64,000 bases of DNA, from assembly GCA_000296795.1 (NCBI GenBank), contig BAFH01000002.1, forward strand, positions 590,686 to 654,685, given 5' to 3'. The notes beneath the pieces are model-generated. The model saw only the letters and a program-made list of their open reading frames with translations, did no database searches and was not told where the DNA came from. Shown in pieces: positions 36,737 to 46,809 of this stretch (position 1 is the stretch's first letter; each line of letters opens with the position of its first letter). The position numbers and the translations under genes were made by a program. This DNA comes from Candidatus Jettenia caeni (lineage in GTDB: Bacteria > Planctomycetota > Brocadiia > Brocadiales > Brocadiaceae).

Positions 36737-36842
36737 GATATTCTCAGGTCTATTTGCTTAGCCTAAGTCAGTAAGTGCTTTTGACCAGACTCAAAATTCT
36801 GCTCTAAATTCTTCAAGACGCTATTCTAATCTCTCCTTCAAA
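36737..36842 (-). pseudogene. Decayed copy of the coiled-coil gene
   Basis: The plus-strand text from TTCTCAGGTCTATTTGCTTA to CTATTCTAATCTCTCCTTCA aligns base for base, with scattered changes, to 34988-35092, the first half of the coiled-coil gene. It carries indels, lacks the start codon (TTCAAA in place of TTTCAT) and the second half. It lies between the fibre and subtilisin genes, so the coiled-coil gene or the protease-coiled-coil pair was once duplicated. Confidence 0.75.
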
Positions 36843-36927
36843 TAAATTTTCCATAAAATCAGAATTACGAATAAAATCCCTTTAATAAGAAATACATGTC
36901 AATTTTATGTTGGAAAGTAAATTTAAA

Positions 36928-39402
36928 TTATAAAGCATTAATTTTCTTCTCTAAAGCCTTGACTCGATCTTCAAGTTCTTTATTCTTTGTCATCAATTCA
37001 TTGTTCATTGCATTGAGATCCCTAAATGCTTCAACCGTAAGGGCTTCAAACCCTTTAATTTCTAATCCTTTATATCCATCTCTAAACGTTGTGCCCCATA
37101 CCGGAAATACTTCTTCAGCTTCTTGGGCTATTAGGCCCATCTGCTCACAAATACTGTTTCCAAATTTTTCAGGCTCTTTCCATCGGAAAGTAACGCCACG
37201 GAGTTTTAGCATTCTATTTAAAGATTCTTTTAGTGGTTTTATATCCTTTTTTAACCTCACATCTGATTTTACTTTCCAATATGCACTCCCTATTTTTTCA
37301 GCAGTACCGTTACCGTATAACGCAATATTAATACTTTCACCGCCCGTACCACAATAAACAGCACCCCTTGCATAAAGGTCGTGTGTATAAATACCACCAC
37401 CTGACCATTGGGGAAATTCGGTATCTGGATTAAACCCATTTGTTCCTAAGTTTCCAGTTATCTTCTGTGAACCATAAACTTCTAATCTATCCCATAACTT
37501 GACGATACGTCCCTGAGGTGTTTGTCTGCCGAGGATCATTAATGCCCCATAGTCTGCCGCATTTTCAATTGCGGCATAGCCGGCGGTATTACCAAAGCCG
37601 CTATGTCTGTGATCTACGTTCGTAAAATAAATATCGGAATTTCCTGCATAGATTGCGCCCTTTGTCCAGAACTTTCCATTGGTTGAGTCGATATCGACTA
37701 GCGCCGTCTCTAAATTATTTTCGAACAAAAATCCTTGACCTATACATGTTCTTATTCTTAGTCTATGATTGCTATCAAAATATCCCTTCACAGCAGGCTT
37801 ATCGGCAGGGCTTTTTCCGGAGGGACTTGCACTGTATATTACATGATTTGGATCTGTCGGATGCCATAACCATAAACCCCTTCCAACGCCCGAATTTGTA
37901 CCGTCATTAACAGAAACTCCTAGTGATCTCGTAAACCCATTTACGTCTAACTTTGCATCTGAGCCTGTCGTCCCAATGCCAATGCTGCCAGTAACGATAA
38001 GAGCACATGGCTTTCCGTCACCCCCTTGGCCGCCTACATACACAGGTTGGGCAGTGTTCCAGTTCAGAAAAAGTCCTGCATCATTGTCGTTTACATAGTC
38101 TTTGCCATTGATGTGGCGGACTTTAATGAATCCATTCCCGCCTGCCCCAACAATCGTATTTCCATTGATATAAGCATCTCCATTGACTTGAAGCTTCGCC
38201 TTCAGCTCCGTCGTTCCAATGCCGACGTTGCCGTTGCGTAAATGGATCGACGGGTGCCAACTGCCATCGTACTTGTCGTAAAAGACCGGATATCCCCTGG
38301 CTGAGGTAGTGCCGTTATTCCCTTCGATATTCAGGGCGAAAGCCTGCCGAGAGTGGCTGTTCAAGATACCGAAAACCGTGGAATCGGACTGCAATACGAG
38401 CGGAACGTTGCCTGCCTGCGCTGTGCCATCGGAGTTCTCACTTCCAAAACCACCGGAATTAGTCACATGGAGACGATATAGAGGGGCTGTCGTCCCGATG
38501 CCCACATTACCATTATTCAAAATTGTCATCCGTTCCAAAAGTTCCACATCTTCATCCTTTTTCCCATCTCCCCCTGTAGCTATGCTAAGTGCACCACTTT
38601 TAGGATCGAACAACTGATAACATGAAAAACCATCGTTCAACCTCTTGCTCTTGTTAACTTTAGGATCATAGTAATTGTTGAAAAATAAACCCTTCCAGCC
38701 AATCTTACCCCATACATTGTCTCCAATATCTGTATGTGTGCTATTTGGTAGATATCCACCTTGTTTAAAAAAGATCTCTCTAACTCCAATATTGGCTAAT
38801 TGACGGTCAGCACCACTAAGCTCACCTATTATGCCGTTAGCAATGGTTACTTTTGCCAAAATAATAGATAGACCATATTGATTAGAGGAAGAAAAGTTGT
38901 CGGTGGAATACATTCTTATTAACGGTCTTCTGATAATGCGATAACTACTGCCCTCTGGAATACGGTCACCTTCTATTTCTCTAGTAGTTAGATTCGTTAT
39001 AAATAATTCTATAGTCAAGTAATATGAGCCATCATCATTAAAATATATTGTAGGAAATTTTATAGGTACCTCTATTAATTTACTTAGATGTGGTGGTTTT
39101 ACATTATCATTATTATCTATATAAGCTTGGCCAGGGTTGCCCCTCTGTTGACCTATAGAGGCTAATGGAATACTTCTGCCCTCTTTATCGATGGCTAAAC
39201 CTTCTTCGATAGTTAACTCAGAATCACCTGTCTTTTTTACAATTAACCCCCCGGCAATTCCCCAACTATGCAAATTGGCATTATGCATTCGCATAACAGG
39301 TATATGATAATGTTCAGCATCCTGCAAATGATCTTTTGTTTGATGGGAAGTTGAAGAAGATACATCATTATAATCGGTTATTTTAAGCTCTCTAATCTGC
39401 AT
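36928..39402 (-). CDS. eCIS tail fibre with C-terminal S74 chaperone domain
   Basis: An 824-residue receptor-binding fibre candidate. The N-terminal 250 residues look like an attachment domain; the middle has repeated (N)GNVGIGTT-type beta units with Gly-rich loops (for example NVGIGTTELKAKLQVNGDAY), and the last 120 residues hold a peptidase S74/endosialidase-type intramolecular chaperone: SDVRLKKDIKPLKESL, GLIAQEAEEVFP, then a coiled coil. S74 domains trimerise the fibre and cut themselves off before the Ser of the SDxRLK motif. A good site (AGGAGAAAAGAT) precedes the start. It corresponds in role to Afp13 and follows tail protein I. Confidence 0.88.
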   Translation of the reverse strand: MQIRELKITDYNDVSSSTSHQTKDHLQDAEHYHIPVMRMHNANLHSWGIAGGLIVKKTGDSELTIEEGLAIDKEGRSIPLASIGQQRGNPGQAYIDNNDNVKPPHLSKLIEVPIKFPTIYFNDDGSYYLTIELFITNLTTREIEGDRIPEGSSYRIIRRPLIRMYSTDNFSSSNQYGLSIILAKVTIANGIIGELSGADRQLANIGVREIFFKQGGYLPNSTHTDIGDNVWGKIGWKGLFFNNYYDPKVNKSKRLNDGFSCYQLFDPKSGALSIATGGDGKKDEDVELLERMTILNNGNVGIGTTAPLYRLHVTNSGGFGSENSDGTAQAGNVPLVLQSDSTVFGILNSHSRQAFALNIEGNNGTTSARGYPVFYDKYDGSWHPSIHLRNGNVGIGTTELKAKLQVNGDAYINGNTIVGAGGNGFIKVRHINGKDYVNDNDAGLFLNWNTAQPVYVGGQGGDGKPCALIVTGSIGIGTTGSDAKLDVNGFTRSLGVSVNDGTNSGVGRGLWLWHPTDPNHVIYSASPSGKSPADKPAVKGYFDSNHRLRIRTCIGQGFLFENNLETALVDIDSTNGKFWTKGAIYAGNSDIYFTNVDHRHSGFGNTAGYAAIENAADYGALMILGRQTPQGRIVKLWDRLEVYGSQKITGNLGTNGFNPDTEFPQWSGGGIYTHDLYARGAVYCGTGGESINIALYGNGTAEKIGSAYWKVKSDVRLKKDIKPLKESLNRMLKLRGVTFRWKEPEKFGNSICEQMGLIAQEAEEVFPVWGTTFRDGYKGLEIKGFEALTVEAFRDLNAMNNELMTKNKELEDRVKALEKKINAL

Positions 39403-39908
39403 ATCTTTTCTCCTAAAGCATAAGTTGTTTGGATTATTAGTTTATTTTTTCAAGGTAAAGTTTGTGTGGGCTGGTTTTTCTAATTGAACTATTTCATTAA
39501 TCTCAGTCATTGCACGCTGCAGTTGTATAGAACTTTTGGTATAGTTGATTATAACTCCAAACTCATGAGGGTTTTCTGGTATTCTCCAGTCAAAATCATC
39601 ATGCGCTTCGCCTCGGTCAACTATAATAAGACTTCCGTCGATATCTTTTGTCATTCCCCAGGGTTTAACAAAAGAACTATCCCTACTTATTTCTTCTAGA
39701 TTTATTGGCGCTGGCGGAATTGAAAGGCGCCAAATCCTGGCGGGCTCTGCCACTCGAGTATCACTACTCAAAGGCTTTACACCATAATCGAGAATGAGAA
39801 TATGTTTTGCATCTTCTACATAAAGGGATGTAGGAAACACTGGTAATGGTTTATCTGAAGGAAGTTGTGCCAACAAAGAAATCATATGGCCCGTTTTGAG
39901 ATCTATCT

Positions 39909-41059
39909 GGCTTTGTTGCACAAAGCCGGATAAATATCTGATATACTAAGAGAATAAGGGAAAGAGTACCATAAATTATTTTGTAGGATAAGTATATCAG
40001 TATGAAGCAACAGAAACGGGACGTAAAGAAACTAGCAGGAACAGATAAAAGGCCGCTCCAAGAACAGAAAAAGAAGAAATCAAAGAAGGACTACCGGGTA
40101 AGAAACTGGTCAGAGTATACAGAGGCATTAAGACAAAGAGGGTCTCTTGATGTATGGATAGATGAGGGGGTACAAGAGAAATGGAATGCAGAGCCAACGG
40201 GCCAAAGAGGGTCTCCCCCTACGTATAGTGATCTGGCCATAACATCAACGCTTCAGTTGGGTATCGTATTTCATCAAAGACTTCGTCAAACAGAAGGATT
40301 AGTCAAATCACTGTTTCGGCTCATGAATATCCCTCTGAAGGTTCCTGATTATTCAACCCTGTCTCGAAGAGGTGAAACAGTGGGAATTTCTTTAGCGAAA
40401 GAGAAGAAAGAGAATCTGGTATTAGTCCTTGATAGCAGTGGGTTAAAGGTCTATGGGGAAGGGGAATGGAAGGTAAGACAGCATGGATATACCAAGAGAA
40501 GAACATGGAGAAAGATTCATTTGTCCATTACTCCTGATGGAGAGATAAGAGCACAAGAGCTTACCGAGAATAGTACTGGTGATTCAGAGGTAGTAGATAA
40601 GCTTCTAAGCCAGGAAGAGTCAAGGATTGATACCTTTGCCGGTGATGGCTCCTATGATAAGAGGAAGGTCTATGAGAGTTGTAAGAGAAGAGGGATTCTC
40701 AGAATACTTATTCCTCCGAGGAAGGATGCAAAGATATGGCAGCATGGCAACTGCAGTACAGAGCCACATGTCCGAGATGAGACGATAAGGCATATCAGAA
40801 GAACTTCCCTAAGACAGTGGAAAGAGCGTGTTGGTTACCACGTCCGCTCTCTGGTTGAGAATGCGATATTTCGATTCAAAACCATCTTTGGCGATAGGCT
40901 TTATGCCAGAAATCTTGCTCAACAAAGAACAGAAGTAGGTATCAAGGCATCTGTTTTAAACCGTATGATGAAATTAGGAATGCCGGAAAGTTATGCGATC
41001 TCATAAATTGCATACTACAGGGAAAAACTGCTTTTTTATCGGATTTGTGCAACAAAGCC
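39909..41059 (+). mobile_element. IS5-family, IS903-group insertion sequence, 1151 bp
   Basis: Both ends begin GGCTTTGTTGCACAAA as inverted repeats (continuing with two differences). The 9-mer GATCTATCT flanks it perfectly on both sides (39900-39908 and 41060-41068), the target size known for the IS903 group. It interrupts the tail protein I gene and reads opposite to it. Perfect ends, perfect duplication and an intact transposase point to a recent insertion. Confidence 0.95.
40002..41006 (+). CDS. IS903-group IS5 transposase
   Basis: A 334-residue DDE transposase with the group-typical NWSEYTEALRQRGSLDVWID start. The acidic residues are seen in LVLDSSGLKVYG, FAGDGSYDKRK and VENAIFRFK with following Arg/Lys. 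The sequence is uninterrupted and of normal length. It would cut and paste the surrounding element. Confidence 0.95.
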   Translation: MKQQKRDVKKLAGTDKRPLQEQKKKKSKKDYRVRNWSEYTEALRQRGSLDVWIDEGVQEKWNAEPTGQRGSPPTYSDLAITSTLQLGIVFHQRLRQTEGLVKSLFRLMNIPLKVPDYSTLSRRGETVGISLAKEKKENLVLVLDSSGLKVYGEGEWKVRQHGYTKRRTWRKIHLSITPDGEIRAQELTENSTGDSEVVDKLLSQEESRIDTFAGDGSYDKRKVYESCKRRGILRILIPPRKDAKIWQHGNCSTEPHVRDETIRHIRRTSLRQWKERVGYHVRSLVENAIFRFKTIFGDRLYARNLAQQRTEVGIKASVLNRMMKLGMPESYAIS

Positions 41060-42213
41060 GATCTATCTTATAAATATTCGTAGTACGGTAATCTCCGTCA
41101 GGCCCCGGAGTTGATTGATCGCCTGCGTCGGCAACAAAAATGTAATTTCCTTTAGGATCAAGAGCAATTGCAGTTGGTTCTATAATAGAAATTTCGTGTT
41201 TTAGAACATTGCCATTAGGTTCAATAATTAGTATCTTGCAATTGTTTTCAGCAGTAGTACCATAAGTACCACGATCCAAAACAACATAATTCCTAGAATT
41301 ATCTATTACCATATCTATTGCTCTGATTATATTTATATTATTAGTCTTAACCAACTCTGCAGTATGTGGACGTGCTTTATCAAATCTTACAATTTTCGAT
41401 CCTGTTTCAGTCGCTGCATTACCTTCATCTGCAACTACATAGTAACCCTTGGAATCATCTCTTATAGCAATAGGACTATAAATAGGTTGTTTATTTCCTC
41501 CACCAAAATCAATTACAGAACCGTCATAAATTGGAGGGTCTCCAATTTCACCATTCCTTCTCATCCGCCATAATTTTGGTGGTATTGAATATTCAGAAGC
41601 ACCGGCATCACTAACAATAATTTGACCCTTAGATTCGGAACCGGTTCTGTCAACCTCAACAGCCAAAGGATGAATAATAGGAGGACCACTAAAAACAACA
41701 CGTGCACATCCAGCATTCTTACCGTCTAAAGCCACACGAAAGACTGATTCCCCAATATCAACAGCTATTCGAGGTCTCAGTTCTGAGATTACATAATTAT
41801 CCAAATATTTTAATAATCCTTGTTTTAAACCGCTGAGGTTGTAGATCTCAACAGCATTACTTATAAGCCTGCGTTTTTGATACTCATTCCATTCCTGCCG
41901 TAATCTCACATTTAGCCAAGTGGACAAATAAGCTAGCCACTCTTCTCTCCACTGTTTATTGTCTGACTGAACCTTGAAAGGGTTGTATAACGTGTGTAAC
42001 TCATCTACAGTCTGTTCAAGACTTACATGTTCGTGATCATTATTATGACGAATTGGAATTGTATCATCTAGCCCAGTCAGGATTTTTTCAAATACTAACA
42101 AGAAACGTTCTAAAGAAAATTTAGATAATTTTAATTCACTCTCCCAGAGAACCGAAGGGAGATATTGAAGGTAGCTATTTTTCTCGTTTAACATATCTCT
42201 AACCTATAATATA

Positions 42214-44295
42214 TTATTGTTCTATAGTTACAGTTATATCTTCCGGTTTTCCCCCATAACAAACCATCTCGTAATCGGCTACCAATATCCAACTTCCCTT
42301 TCCATGGGCATTATATCCGGGAGGACGGTCTGTTTCGTTGTGAGGAAAATAATCTGGATCCGTTGCTTCCAACCTTATAGTATCAATAAAACCAATTTCA
42401 ACAGGTGGCTGTATCGCGGCAAATACCTGATTTACGTATATGTACTCTCCAATTTCCCAACCTGATCCATCAATTTTACCTCGCGTTGGATGAAGAAAAC
42501 GTATCAATTCATCTACTTTAGAATCTCTGTATATCGCAGGATTTTCAATAAGTCCATTGTCTATAGCTGATTTCCATACCTTAATAGTAACCACTACCTT
42601 GATTGGCAAATAACGAGGACCTGTTACTAAGAGGTGTGCAGATATTGGCCGCCGTTGATTTAAATAATCAGAGACTTCATTAATAAGATTCTCTTCGGGC
42701 CTAGGACGAAGATCTAATGCATCAGGCACTATAATAACATTAACCTTACCCGAAGAACGGTTTAGCCCACCGAAACCCCAGGGCTTAAAATTCGAATCGG
42801 GTTTGGGTGGTAAGGCACGAACTTTCTTTATATCCTTCGAGGATTCTCTAGCTAAGTACTCATAGTCCATAAGCGTAACAGCACGATTACGCTTCCTTAG
42901 TACCTCTGGACCGCGTCTTTTGGTCTCTTCAATTTCCTCTTCATCAAAACCACCTTTAGCAGTCCCTAGATTCTTCACAGAAGTAATATAAGTGACACTT
43001 TCGGTATCCGGTAAAACAACTTTACGAACAACATTTATTGTTTTTGCAGGGACGTTCCCCTTATTTCCTCCCGCTACATAACGATATGTAAAAGCACGTA
43101 TTTCACTTCCTAAAGGCGGAGCTGTTCCATAACCGTCAGGAGACTTCTCAGCATTATAGTTGCCAAAATAAATAGTCCCAGTTACTGGATCTAAGCGAAA
43201 ACAATTCCCTTCACCTTGAGGGAGATCATCAAGGTGTATCCACCGAGTCCATTGTCCAAAACCTCCACCTGTTTTTGGCTCCCGAACTTCAATGTTTAAG
43301 TGATCATAGGAATTTAATACTCCTGGTCTCTTATAAAGAGGACGATTCTTCAACTCAAAAAATTGAAATGGCTTACCATTGCTTGTACCCAGTAACTCAG
43401 GTTGAGTTATCGTTAGGGCATTGGTTGCGGATACACTGTTGAAGAGGATGTGCTCCAGACCTAATTGGACTAATTGAATTGATGGATTATTAATTTTGAT
43501 GCCAATCCAGTATAGGGGTTGTTTAACTGGGTCAGAAGTATTATCTGGCCATGATGCTGGATCTTGAGATCTCCATTCATTTGGTACAGTAAAGGACACA
43601 CTTCCGTTTTTAACAAATGCATCAGTCCCATCATTAACGGTCATAGCTGGCCAGCTTGTGGGTTCCGATGAATCCTTTGAATAAAGCCATGTAATCTGTA
43701 TATCATCCTTTTTAACTTGTTTGGAAAAACGGAGGAGCAAGGAAATCTCTTCGCTACTCTTTGAGTCAAAACCAAGGACAAATCTGATAGATTGACTAGA
43801 AGAAATGTCAATTTTCATTCCAGTTAAGGGCGAATCGACGAGATGAGAAGTTACATCTGTGTATTCATTCGTAGCAGTGATATACCGAGCTGCTACAAGG
43901 TTAATGGGTAAAACTGTTAAGTCCTTATCCGTCTCAAAAACAATTGCCTCTTCCGTTGCGGTGTTCTGCTGGGTAGCAAACTTGCTTCCCTTATTCACAG
44001 TAGTTTTAGAAGCTCCCCCAAAGGTTAAATAGGTCGATGCAGGTACGGCGGGGTTGCGTGTGACTCCAAGAAGGTTCAAAAATTCGATAAAGTTTTTCTC
44101 CGGTACTTTATTAAGACGGTAGATCATTCCCTCAACAAGCCAGGCAAATAATTCTATTAAGGTAATTCCCAGATCACTCGGGTTATGATCGGTCCATTCG
44201 GGGGCGTATTTAGGTATAAGGGCCTTGGCTTCATTAACAATATCCTTCCATGTTCGATCATCTAAATTTGGGGGTTCCAATCTTCCTCTTGACAT
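42214..44295 (-). CDS. eCIS baseplate J-like protein (Afp11 type)
   Basis: A 693-residue protein of the 'putative baseplate assembly protein' family that forms the wedge of the contractile particle. Signature start: PPNLDDRTWKDIVNEAKALIP and DHNPSDLGITLIELFAW, then LVEGMIYRLNKVPEKNF. The middle has a VWIHLDDLP-like RWIHLDDLPQGEGNCF segment and FTYRYVAGGNKGNVP, and the baseplate J core (RNRAVTLMDYEYLARESS) lies at about residues 465-480. A ribosome site GGAGAAAATT precedes the ATG. It follows gp25 by 11 bases and precedes tail protein I by 19. Confidence 0.93.
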   Translation of the reverse strand: MSRGRLEPPNLDDRTWKDIVNEAKALIPKYAPEWTDHNPSDLGITLIELFAWLVEGMIYRLNKVPEKNFIEFLNLLGVTRNPAVPASTYLTFGGASKTTVNKGSKFATQQNTATEEAIVFETDKDLTVLPINLVAARYITATNEYTDVTSHLVDSPLTGMKIDISSSQSIRFVLGFDSKSSEEISLLLRFSKQVKKDDIQITWLYSKDSSEPTSWPAMTVNDGTDAFVKNGSVSFTVPNEWRSQDPASWPDNTSDPVKQPLYWIGIKINNPSIQLVQLGLEHILFNSVSATNALTITQPELLGTSNGKPFQFFELKNRPLYKRPGVLNSYDHLNIEVREPKTGGGFGQWTRWIHLDDLPQGEGNCFRLDPVTGTIYFGNYNAEKSPDGYGTAPPLGSEIRAFTYRYVAGGNKGNVPAKTINVVRKVVLPDTESVTYITSVKNLGTAKGGFDEEEIEETKRRGPEVLRKRNRAVTLMDYEYLARESSKDIKKVRALPPKPDSNFKPWGFGGLNRSSGKVNVIIVPDALDLRPRPEENLINEVSDYLNQRRPISAHLLVTGPRYLPIKVVVTIKVWKSAIDNGLIENPAIYRDSKVDELIRFLHPTRGKIDGSGWEIGEYIYVNQVFAAIQPPVEIGFIDTIRLEATDPDYFPHNETDRPPGYNAHGKGSWILVADYEMVCYGGKPEDITVTIEQ

Positions 44296-44306
44296 AATTT
44301 TCTCCC

Positions 44307-44696
44307 TTATTGCTGTTCCAGATAAAACGGATATACCATATTCTGCGGTTCATTGGTTGATTTTATTCGATAGCGAATATCAATCATAAGGCGTCCCGCA
44401 TTGTTATCATTCTTTACCATAACCTCTTCCAGAATAATCCTGGGCTCCCATGTGGTTAGTGCTTCTTGCACATAGTGACGTGCAAGATTTGCTGTTGTGG
44501 TATTATTGGGTTCAAATACAAGGCTTTTTAAATTACAGCCGAAATTCGGTCTCATTACCCGTTCGCCATGCTGGGTGCCTAAAATGATGAGTATAGACTC
44601 TTTAATCTTCTGCTCTTGCCTTGATTCCTGAATTCCGCCTCTAGAGTTGATCTGTAATGGAAATGCAAAGCCTTTACCGATAAAATCTGTATTCAC
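44307..44696 (-). CDS. gp25/GPW-like baseplate protein (Afp9 type)
   Basis: A 129-residue protein with the gp25 fold marks: GKGFAFPLQIN, SILIILGTQHGERVMRPNFG and AREYVQEAL-like ARHYVQEALTTWEPRI. In T4 and Afp this lysozyme-related protein nucleates the sheath on the baseplate. GTG start with GGGGAAAG upstream. It lies between the spike tip and baseplate J genes as in Afp/PVC loci. Confidence 0.94.
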   Translation of the reverse strand: MNTDFIGKGFAFPLQINSRGGIQESRQEQKIKESILIILGTQHGERVMRPNFGCNLKSLVFEPNNTTTANLARHYVQEALTTWEPRIILEEVMVKNDNNAGRLMIDIRYRIKSTNEPQNMVYPFYLEQQ

Positions 44697-44741
44697 AACT
44701 TTCCCCTTTGTTTATTTATAATCTTATTCATAATCTAAGAA

Positions 44742-45146
44742 TTAAGTTTTGCTGGTAAATATGTTTTTCTGATTGGAATCAGTTATCTTTACAGTAACAG
44801 TGGCAGTACCTTTTGCTGTAGCTCCGCTACTGTTGTCTGTAATCGTTCCTTCACAAGTTATTGTTACCTCATCTCCTTCAAGTAAAATAGATTGTCCCTC
44901 GCATTTCACGCGTTTCGAATTAGCTACAATAGCAGCTTCACCTTTTCCTGAAAACGTTGAAGTGCCTGCAACATAATCCCCTGAACAGGTACAACTTAAC
45001 TTAATTTGATTTATAAGAATTTCTTTCCCATGTCCAAAAGTTCTAACAGTTTTTACGTCGGTTTCCGTAATCGTATATGCCAGATTTTGATGCGATTTCT
45101 CCGATTGCGTTAAAGTTCTACCTGATACCGCAATTAGATTTCCCAT
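44742..45146 (-). CDS. Probable eCIS spike-tip protein (Afp10 position)
   Basis: A 134-residue protein between the VgrG-like and gp25 genes, where Afp10 (PAAR-like tip) is found. It is beta-rich with paired cysteines (LSCTCSG, KRVKCEGQSI, VTITCEG), which could bind a metal as in PAAR tips, but the classic PAAR motif is not visible. A second half reads TATVTVKITDSN. Assignment rests on position, size and beta character. Confidence 0.65.
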   Translation of the reverse strand: MGNLIAVSGRTLTQSEKSHQNLAYTITETDVKTVRTFGHGKEILINQIKLSCTCSGDYVAGTSTFSGKGEAAIVANSKRVKCEGQSILLEGDEVTITCEGTITDNSSGATAKGTATVTVKITDSNQKNIFTSKT

Positions 45147-45170
45147 TTTATCTCTCCTAAGTATTTCTCT

Positions 45171-46754
45171 CTAAGGGTTGAGATCTATATTCCCATTCAT
45201 TCCTGATTTAATTATTACATTTTCTTTTGCTTCTATGATGATATTGCCTGTTACAGAATCCATTTTTATCATAGAACCCTTTTTATCTTGTAAAATAAGA
45301 CTCTCAGAACCCGGCGTTTCATCAAACGTGATTTGCATTCCAGTCTTGGTTTTGATCACCTTTTTTTCATTTTTGCCCTTATTTGCTTCAGGTGGTATGG
45401 CCTTTGTATTCCATAGACTACCTATAACAATAGGTTTTTTAACATCACCATGTTCAAATACCACAAGTACATCATCACCTATATCTGGCAGAAAATAAGT
45501 CCCTATCTTATCCCCGGCCATAAGTGTGGCAACCGGTACCCAATCGCTCTCGTTGTCATCAGAAAGAAAGGGGAATGACAACCGAACCATACCCAATGAT
45601 TTTTTATCAACATTGTCTATAACTTTAGCAATAACAACCCCACAAATCTTTTCCTGTTGATTTGGAGGAGGGCTCTCAGAGATCTTCTCCCGCAAGCTTT
45701 GTAATAGGGTGCTTGTGTACTTTTGAGTGACTTCAAATTGTGTTTGATACCCGCTTTCATTAATCGTGTGAGTAACCTTGCTCAGTTTATATTTTCCACT
45801 AAAGCGTTTGCCTATTCCCCTGATTTCTATCATATCCCCAGCACGAATAGTAGGGATACCAATGCAAGTGCCTGAACCCTCATATAATCCTTCCAGCATC
45901 TGCCTGAGAATTGATTTAGCCAGTACTTCCGCTTCGATATAATTGCTTACTGGTTGGTTACGAATTACATTTCTTCCCAAGTTAACAAGTCGGTCAAAAA
46001 AATTATTCCCAAGACGTTCCGTAATATCATCCAAATCAGTTCCAAGTGAAATTACCGGTAGGACAGCAACTATCTTCTGGGCAAGTTCATAATCGTAACC
46101 ACGAATTTCCTGTATTCCGAATTGTGCTGATGTTGACAAGCGGGGACTAAAACTGCTTAAGTTTTTTCCCCACTCTAGAGTAACCATTTCAGTTTGTGGT
46201 CGTGGAAATCTGAAATAGAGTTTATCCCAATACACATAAACTTGAAAATAATTGCGATCAGCTAATTCCTGCAAAAGTGCCCAGTCACTTCCTGTCTGTG
46301 GTACGTTCTTTTGAGGGGGCATTGGTGCAGGATCAATGATTGGTATAAGCATGTTTTCAGCAGCAATCTGGGCTGCAATTATGCTATCGTTTATATATTT
46401 GAATGGAAATCGTGCCGGACTATTGTGCCGCAGGCGATGAGATTTATCATAACCGGTAACCGTAAGTGTTGGCGCACCACTCTGGGGAAAAGAGGGGCTC
46501 ACTGCGGTAATCTCTCCCAACATCATCGGGTGCATGTCTCCCACATAGCCCATATAGATCTCCACATTTTTCCCTACATCAAATAATGCAGAGTCGGTAA
46601 AACGTAAATCGGCGTTATTGAGCCGAAGGGTGAACATATCGGCGGTATCGAGGTTATTATCATAGGTTAGGTCTATGATAGCGTTGGTGACATCCGCCTC
46701 TAATGTTAAACCTTGTATCTTTACTAAAAAATCAGGTGCATAATATTGATGCAT
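45171..46754 (-). CDS. VgrG/gp5-gp27-like spike protein (Afp8 type)
   Basis: A 527-residue central spike. The N-terminal ~340 residues form the gp27/gpD-like hub (LTLEADVTNAIIDLTYDNNL, YDKSHRLRHNSPARF). An OB-fold domain follows at about 370-450 (GVVIAKVIDNVDKKSLGMVR, WVPVATLMAG, YFLPDIGDDVLVVF, VIGSLWN), and the last 40 residues give a short beta-helix needle (MIKMDSVTGNIIIEAKENV). The trimer should seat on the baseplate and carry the tip protein. It is separated from the LysM gene by a 309-bp MITE. Confidence 0.93.
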   Translation of the reverse strand: MHQYYAPDFLVKIQGLTLEADVTNAIIDLTYDNNLDTADMFTLRLNNADLRFTDSALFDVGKNVEIYMGYVGDMHPMMLGEITAVSPSFPQSGAPTLTVTGYDKSHRLRHNSPARFPFKYINDSIIAAQIAAENMLIPIIDPAPMPPQKNVPQTGSDWALLQELADRNYFQVYVYWDKLYFRFPRPQTEMVTLEWGKNLSSFSPRLSTSAQFGIQEIRGYDYELAQKIVAVLPVISLGTDLDDITERLGNNFFDRLVNLGRNVIRNQPVSNYIEAEVLAKSILRQMLEGLYEGSGTCIGIPTIRAGDMIEIRGIGKRFSGKYKLSKVTHTINESGYQTQFEVTQKYTSTLLQSLREKISESPPPNQQEKICGVVIAKVIDNVDKKSLGMVRLSFPFLSDDNESDWVPVATLMAGDKIGTYFLPDIGDDVLVVFEHGDVKKPIVIGSLWNTKAIPPEANKGKNEKKVIKTKTGMQITFDETPGSESLILQDKKGSMIKMDSVTGNIIIEAKENVIIKSGMNGNIDLNP

Positions 46755-46809
46755 GTAGACCTCTTAAATTGATAAAATTTTTACACACCCCTTTGTCTCC
46801 TCTTTTTAG

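Larger units (their letters stand above)
39442..42194 (-). pseudogene. Tail protein I-beta-propeller fusion, interrupted by IS903-like element
   Basis: Two fragments (41060-42194 and 39442-39899) join in frame when the insertion and one target copy are removed, giving a 530-residue protein. The N-terminal ~150 residues (YLQYLPSVLWESELKLSKFSLERFL, cited in part; LSTWLNVRLRQEWNEYQKRRLI) match the phage P2 tail protein I/TIGR02242-type baseplate wedge of eCIS. The rest is a propeller with NHL-like blades (NYVVLDRGTYG, GNYIFVADAGD, ILILDYG, SLIIVDRGEAHDD). Inserted copy removes the last blades, about 152 residues. The truncated frame ends in IS sequence at 41001. Confidence 0.9.
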
